Positions 59,324 through 64,000 of a DNA stretch of 64,000 nucleotides are shown here, piece after piece. The stretch is from Pleurotus ostreatus/Saccharomyces cerevisiae fusant (Eukaryota; Opisthokonta): assembly GCA_024196135.1 (NCBI GenBank), contig JAMQCK010000025.1:62001-126000 (forward strand), read 5' to 3'. Below the pieces are notes generated by a model, which was not told the origin of the DNA, searched no databases, and worked only from the letters and a program-made list of their open reading frames with translations. Position 1 is the stretch's first letter. Every line of letters begins with the position of its first letter. The translations under genes were made by a program, and so were the position numbers.

Positions 59324-61069
59324 TCAGACCGTGATTTCTGTCCCCTGCAGCAGCGGGTGGCGCGCGAGGCGGCTGCGACGCTTCATCCGACGGCACTTGG
59401 CGGTCGAGTGGTCGTCGGCCGCGTTCGCGACGGCGGCGTTCACGGTGGTGTTTGCTGCGGCGGAGGGTGATGCTACCGCGGACGAGGACGCCGTCGACGC
59501 ATCTCCACCCTCCGAGAAGTTGCCCCCCGCAGGCTCGTAGAAGTCGGACGACGATGGCGCTGCAGAAGAATGCGCTGCCGATGTCGTCGCCGCTGCTGCT
59601 GAGGTGGTCGGTGCTGTCTGAGTGGTAACAGCCGCATGCGAAGACGCTGCCACACTCGTATGAGGAGCAGCGCTCGCTTGCGTCGCCGCACCCGCGTTCG
59701 CAGTTGTGGTCGCTGCTGCCGAGTTCGCCTGCCCCGTCGCTGTCGCTGGCGACAGCAACGAGCTCAGCGCGCCACCCACAGCACTCGTCGCCTGATTCCC
59801 AATACTGCCGAGCGCGCTCGTCGCGTCGCCGAACGCGCTCGTGGCCTGGTTGCCCAGATCCTGCGCGATGCTCAGGACGCCGCTGAGCGCCTTGACCGCA
59901 TAGCGGAGGACGGGGAGCTGCGCGGTGGGCGAGGGCTCGGGGAGCTGGACGTAGGTGTCGGCGAAGATGTCGTCCTGCGGGCCGTCGCGGAAATTGTAGA
60001 GGTCGTTGTAGAAGGGCGGGGCGGTGGGGGCCTCGAAGAGCTAGGACGCGATGTAAGCCACAATGTCTAGACAGTGGAGAGCGGGGCTGGCCAGGATGCG
60101 CCCGCAGACGGCGTAGTAGAGATGGAAAACTCACCGTGCTCTGGTTGTTAAGCCACCAGATCGGCTGCTTCGCGCCATAGGTACAGTTGCCGAGGACGGA
60201 GGAGGCTCGGTTGTTCTGGAGGTCCGCACCGCAGCGGCGCGGGACGGCGGGCTTTGCGAGGGCTACGTCGGACGTGGCGCCGGTGACATTGCAGCGGAAG
60301 CCGTTCATGTAGTCTGTGGGAGCTTGTGAGCTGGCCGGCCTTAGCCCCTAGCATGTGTCTATACGCACTCTCCTCTCCACCACCTTCAATCTATTTGTGG
60401 ATCAGCAATTCATTTCGTGCACATGCGATCACACCAACTCACCGAGTGAATCCAGTGCCAGGCGCAGATGCAGCCGCCCGGAGGGCACGCAGGCATCTTC
60501 TCCGGCACCTGGAAGTCCGTGAAGCGCGTCCACACGCACGTCTGGTTCACGCTGAACACCGTAAAGTCCTCCTGCGTCACGTTCGCCACATCGCTCTTGT
60601 ACGCGATCGACAGCGCGCACCCCTTCACGTTGTCCTCCCCCGTCGTGTGATACTCGATCATCTTCATGCCCGGGCACACGTCGTTCGGGTTGTTCTTCTC
60701 GCGCACGTCGCCGCCCGTCGCCGCGTTCGAGTCCGCGAAGGACGTCGCGCCCTTGGTGCACGCGATCTCGGCGGTCGCGGCCTTGCCGGCGGGGAGCTCG
60801 AAGAAGTCGCCGTCGTTTGGGGGGTAGTCGAGGTGGCCGTGGAACCACCAGGTGGTGAAGTTCATGTACTTGAGCGGGACGACGGGGCGGTTGTCGTACG
60901 CGAAGGTGTTGCTGGTGACATTGAAGCCCCACATGCTGGGGTGCCAGAAAGCTGAGGGAGGGGTCAGCGAGGTGATATGAGGTGAGTGCATGCACCACGC
61001 ACCAGCATGAGCCTCGACCATCCGCGCTGCCAGCAGCGCGGACAGAAGCATCGTCAAAAAGGTCTGCAT
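59324..61069 (-). CDS. AA14-type lytic polysaccharide monooxygenase with disordered C-terminal extension
   Basis: Secreted copper oxygenase resembling AA14, the family first described as acting on xylan coating cellulose. Four exons (61003-61069, 60439-60951, 60135-60313, 59324-60040) give 491 residues. The signal peptide ends at MVEA, so the mature N-terminus is His ([11 protein letters not shown]), the first brace ligand. A second candidate His is in [13 protein letters not shown], and [23 protein letters not shown] and [12 protein letters not shown] match the family layout. After the catalytic region comes an Ala/Ser/Thr-rich stretch of about 200 residues ending in a basic tail ([10 protein letters not shown]). 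No CBM1 is seen. The donor of intron 2 must be GTTGGT (after 60439) to keep frame, because the stronger-looking GTGAGT four bases earlier does not; this joint needs cDNA. Confidence 0.86.
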
Positions 61070-61954
61070 CGTGAAGGTGAAGTCGTGAAAGCCGCAGAAC
61101 GCGTCAAGGAGGGTAGTAGGGAACGAGTGGAAGGCCTGCTGGCGGCTTGCGCGCGCGAGACCTGCTCTGAGGGGCACCGGAACACAAACACGGACGTGGG
61201 AGTAAGAGGCAAAGAACGAGAATGGGAAGCACGGTCGCCATGGTATTTTATCTGCTGCTATCGGTGGCGGAACAATGGCCGCGTACGTACGGCCCGCGTG
61301 CCCGGTCCAAAAATGGGAACAATGGCTGTTTGCACGTGCTTGGCACCTCACAATCAATTCTATTGTCGGCGTCGATCCTCGCGCTCCGCGGGCTCTGCCT
61401 TGCGGCGCTGCTCACAATGAGAGGGCTGTGGGACAACGACGAGCACTCCTCTCGTGCGATGGAGAAGGCCTGGCTGCGTCGAGTACTGCGCCCAGCACTG
61501 ACCAGCTCGCGGCGCCGCACACAACGCATGCTGCATTCCAGACTTCCAAAGATGCCAGCGCATGGCCCGTTCCATCACCGTCGCTGCCTATCATGGATGC
61601 CATCCCGAGGTCTTTGGTGCGCAGCAGTCGTCGTAGACTGGTGGCTCGTTCTGTCTGGTCCTTCTGAACCTGTCACCGTCACCAGGGCGCCGCTGGTGGC
61701 AGCAAGTACCTTGGCGCCCAAACGACACACATCCGACGTCGCGGTCTTTGGCCTCACTTCCTGTTCATATACTTGATCTTGGAAAGCTCTTGTACAAACG
61801 TACTTGCAGAATACCCGAGCGCCACAAGGCGCGCATCGAGCATAACAAGTGTCGACAACCGAGGCTTTGCCTCGAATGAATTCCATTCATTAACCTCCTC
61901 ACAAGATGCCTTCCTGCAATGCATCCCTCCGAGTCGATCATTCCTGCCGACCAG
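61070..61954. other. Intergenic, promoter region of the AA14 gene
   Basis: 885 bases between two minus-strand genes. A TTTTAT-type AT stretch at about 61239-61250 could serve as TATA element for the AA14 gene. No ORF is credible. Confidence 0.4.
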
Positions 61955-63159
61955 TCAGACCTGCGGTGCTGGCAGCACCTTCTCCAGCCACGTCTTCAAT
62001 GCAATCAGCTCTTGGTTGCACGTCGCGTGCTGCATGCCGGGGTAGACATTCAGACTGAGGCCATCGGGACCCTCGGCGAACTTGAGCTCGGATTTGAGGA
62101 AGGCGACGGATCTGAGGAAGGGTGAATATGGATGAGCATGCTCACGAAGCGAACACCGGACGTAGGGCAACAAAAGAAAGGGCGAGAGACTAGTGAAAGT
62201 CGACAACAGGGTACAAAAGGACAGGCACGCACCTCTGGCAGTACTCAAACCGCACAATCGGGTCCTCCGTCCCGTGGCCCCAAAAGATGGGCACCTTCCT
62301 CGCGTGGTCAGAGACCATCTGTTGATAGTGTGAGCGCCACGCACTTACTACAACAGTCCAGCAGCCCTGGATGCTTATCAGCACTCACCGCCTTGACCTT
62401 CCCCGCCAGCGGCAGCCACCCGCTCAGCACCGCCAACCCCGCCAACTTCCGCTCTGTCGTCAGCCCCGTCAGCAGTGTCATCGCGCCGCCCTGGCTGAAG
62501 CCGCCCAATACAATGTTGGCTGGAGGGATACCAGAATCCACCTCAGCCTTAATTAACTGGTTGAGGAGGTGGGTGGTGCGGAGCATGCCGGGCTCGTCCT
62601 CGTCAGAGTTGAGGGAGAAGGTGCGAATGTCGAACCAGGACTGGGTGGGAGTGAGGATTAGTTTGGGTGTTGCTGGGCAGATGATGGTGAGGGAGGGGGG
62701 ACAGGGCAGGACTTGGAAAGAAAGATGGAGGGATACTATACGCACAGGCATGACCATCCCGCCGTTCGCCTGCACAGCTGCATGAGCGATTATCATCATC
62801 AGCTCGCGGTAGCGCTCACCGACACCGGCTGTTCAGGTCTGCACGCACAAGGTGAGTGTCAGATCGCTGGAGAGAGTGAAGAACAGGTGAAGTGGATCAA
62901 GTTGCAAGGGCGCGAGTCAGAACCGTGGCGATGTAAGAGCATACACTGGACTTGGGGGAAGCACACGAACGAACACTCTCACTCACGCATGCGGCAATAT
63001 CCACTTCACATGCGCCAGGCTCTTGTCCAGGCCCAGCATCTGCGCCACCGGCTCCCATCCATACCCAGAGTCGCCCAGCCCGTGCACAAACAGCACCGTC
63101 GCGGTATGCTTCGCCGTCGCGTTCACGACGAGCGTCTTGAGAGGGGCGAGGGAGGCCAT
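61955..63159 (-). CDS. APT1: Acyl-protein thioesterase (APT1-like alpha/beta hydrolase)
   Basis: Removes palmitoyl groups from proteins such as Ras and G-alpha, or hydrolyses lysophospholipids. Six exons (62987-63159, 62820-62838, 62746-62769, 62389-62640, 62233-62318, 61955-62111) give 236 residues, the usual length. Visible marks are VLFVHGLGDSGYGW, SWFDIR, the nucleophile elbow GGFSQGGAM (Ser), WGHGTEDPIV (Asp) and GMQHATC (His). Two consecutive micro-exons of 19 and 24 nt encode PEQPVSANGGMVMP. The start at 63159 matches homologues. The same frame stays open upstream to a Met at 63333, which would add 58 residues starting MPSLRRALIIVTSFTTVLGL, a typical signal anchor with a Ser-rich stem. 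Confidence 0.93.
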
Positions 63160-63470
63160 GGTGAGTTCAGTAGAGTCTAGAGGTGCGTCCTTGAAGGTGC
63201 CAAGAGGGCTGTATGAGTCTAAGGATGCGCTGGAAGAGCCGGAGGTGCTCAAGGAAGACAAGTAGCACGCGTAAAGCCCGAGAACAGTCGTGAACGAGGT
63301 GACGATGATGAGGGCTCTGCGAAGGCTCGGCATGGCGGGCCGGATTACCCGCCGCGCGAGGAACGATCGATGGCGATCACTGTAGGGCATTGACTTTGAG
63401 CAGCGCGCGGGTGACTTGAGCAAGACGTGTAACCCTTGTTCTCTTGAACCTCCCTTATTCTCCTCCTGTC

Positions 63471-64000
63471 ATGGACACCAGCCTTGAGGCTCACGAGTCG
63501 GCCCCGCCGGTCGTAGCTGAGGAGGCTACCACTTCCGCAGCGGCCGAGGGAACGCCTGCCGCGTCGGAAGGCGCGTCCCCTGCTCCCGAGACTGGCGCAG
63601 GGGAGGGCTCCGCGCCAGTCATGTCCAAAAGCGCGATGAAGAAGCTAGCGAAGGCGGAGCGTATTGCAGCGCAGAAGGTGCGTCGAGTCTAGTCATCAGC
63701 TCCCCTCCCCTCCCACTCACCTCTCCCGCCTCTCCTCCGCCCCCTTCCCCTCCTTCCCCTCCCCCCCGCTCCAACCCACTCACTTCTTTCCACTTTCCCA
63801 CCATGTACTAACCATTAAATCTCTTCAGCACGAACGCCGCGCACGCGAGAAGGAGATGCGCAAGGAGAAGAAGCGGGCTTTGGCGCAGAAGCGCGCCGCG
63901 GGCGAGCTCGACGAGAACGAGGAGGAGAAGTTGCGCGCGCCGAAGCGGCCGCGGATGAGCAGGGAGAAGCCGTTCTGTCAGCTTGTTGTGGATTTGGGCT
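63471..64000 (+). CDS. TRM10: tRNA (guanine-9 N1)-methyltransferase Trm10, 5' part
   Basis: SPOUT-family enzyme that makes m1G9 in tRNAs. Exon 1 (63471-63677) encodes an Ala/Glu-rich N-terminus ending MSKSAMKKLAKAERIAAQK. After a 151-nt, extremely C/T-rich intron (63678-63828), exon 2 begins with the basic helix HERRAREKEMRKEKKRALAQKRAAG, and then KPFCQLVVDLG opens the methyltransferase domain at the window edge. The basic N-terminal extension and the VVDLG strand are typical of fungal Trm10. The catalytic knot lies outside the window. It is divergent from the thioesterase gene, 311 bases apart (137 if the longer thioesterase form is used). Confidence 0.85.

Noticed and set aside
60439..60443. 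GTGAGT donor at the AA14 second intron
   Set aside because: Using it puts a stop right after the next acceptor; the donor four bases downstream keeps the conserved frame.

Overview
The window looks like chromosomal DNA of a filamentous basidiomycete, most likely a wood-decay Agaricomycete. The genes are GC-rich and dense on both strands. They are split by many introns, mostly 48-60 nt, with GT(A/G)NGT donors. Two lytic polysaccharide monooxygenases (AA9 and AA14) point to a plant-cell-wall degrader. No bacterial, viral or plasmid features were seen. All multi-exon models were spliced by eye from frame continuity and family conservation; none has been tested with RNA data.

Layout. 1-9.7 kb (all minus strand): a partial coiled-coil protein, an Ofd1/Tpa1-type prolyl hydroxylase, and an FG nucleoporin that starts with a membrane helix. 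10.6-16.3 kb: a class V PLP enzyme (plus) converging on the RNA polymerase I second-largest subunit (minus). 16.9-18.2 kb: two tiny paralogous ORFs of 43 and 41 codons, each behind its own TATA box. 18.7-21.5 kb (plus): an auxin-efflux-carrier-family transporter and cytochrome b5. 22.2-24.9 kb (minus): an RNase III/dsRBD protein and PAPS reductase. 27.1-28.6 kb: secreted AA9 LPMO. 29.4-34.1 kb (minus): Nup98-type GLFG nucleoporin and the HIG1-family protein Rcf2. 35.2-46.2 kb (minus): a mini forkhead protein, a MITE-like element, a protein with a probable H2B-like/H2A-like tandem histone fold, a three-finger C2H2 protein and a large disordered protein. 48.5-58.8 kb (plus): a Whi3/Scw1-type RNA-binding protein, a four-helix membrane protein, the RagC-type GTPase Gtr2 and an NDUFAF5-type methyltransferase. 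59.3-63.2 kb (minus): AA14 LPMO and an acyl-protein thioesterase. 63.5 kb to the end: the 5' part of Trm10.

The genes do not form one pathway. Some functional groupings are visible: two FG nucleoporins, two secreted copper oxygenases, mitochondrial respiratory-chain factors (Rcf2, NDUFAF5) and gene-expression machinery (Pol I, RNase III, Trm10, Whi3-like). The best candidates for something undescribed are the twin peptide genes, the membrane-anchored FG nucleoporin, the histone-fold doublet protein and the MITE-like element.
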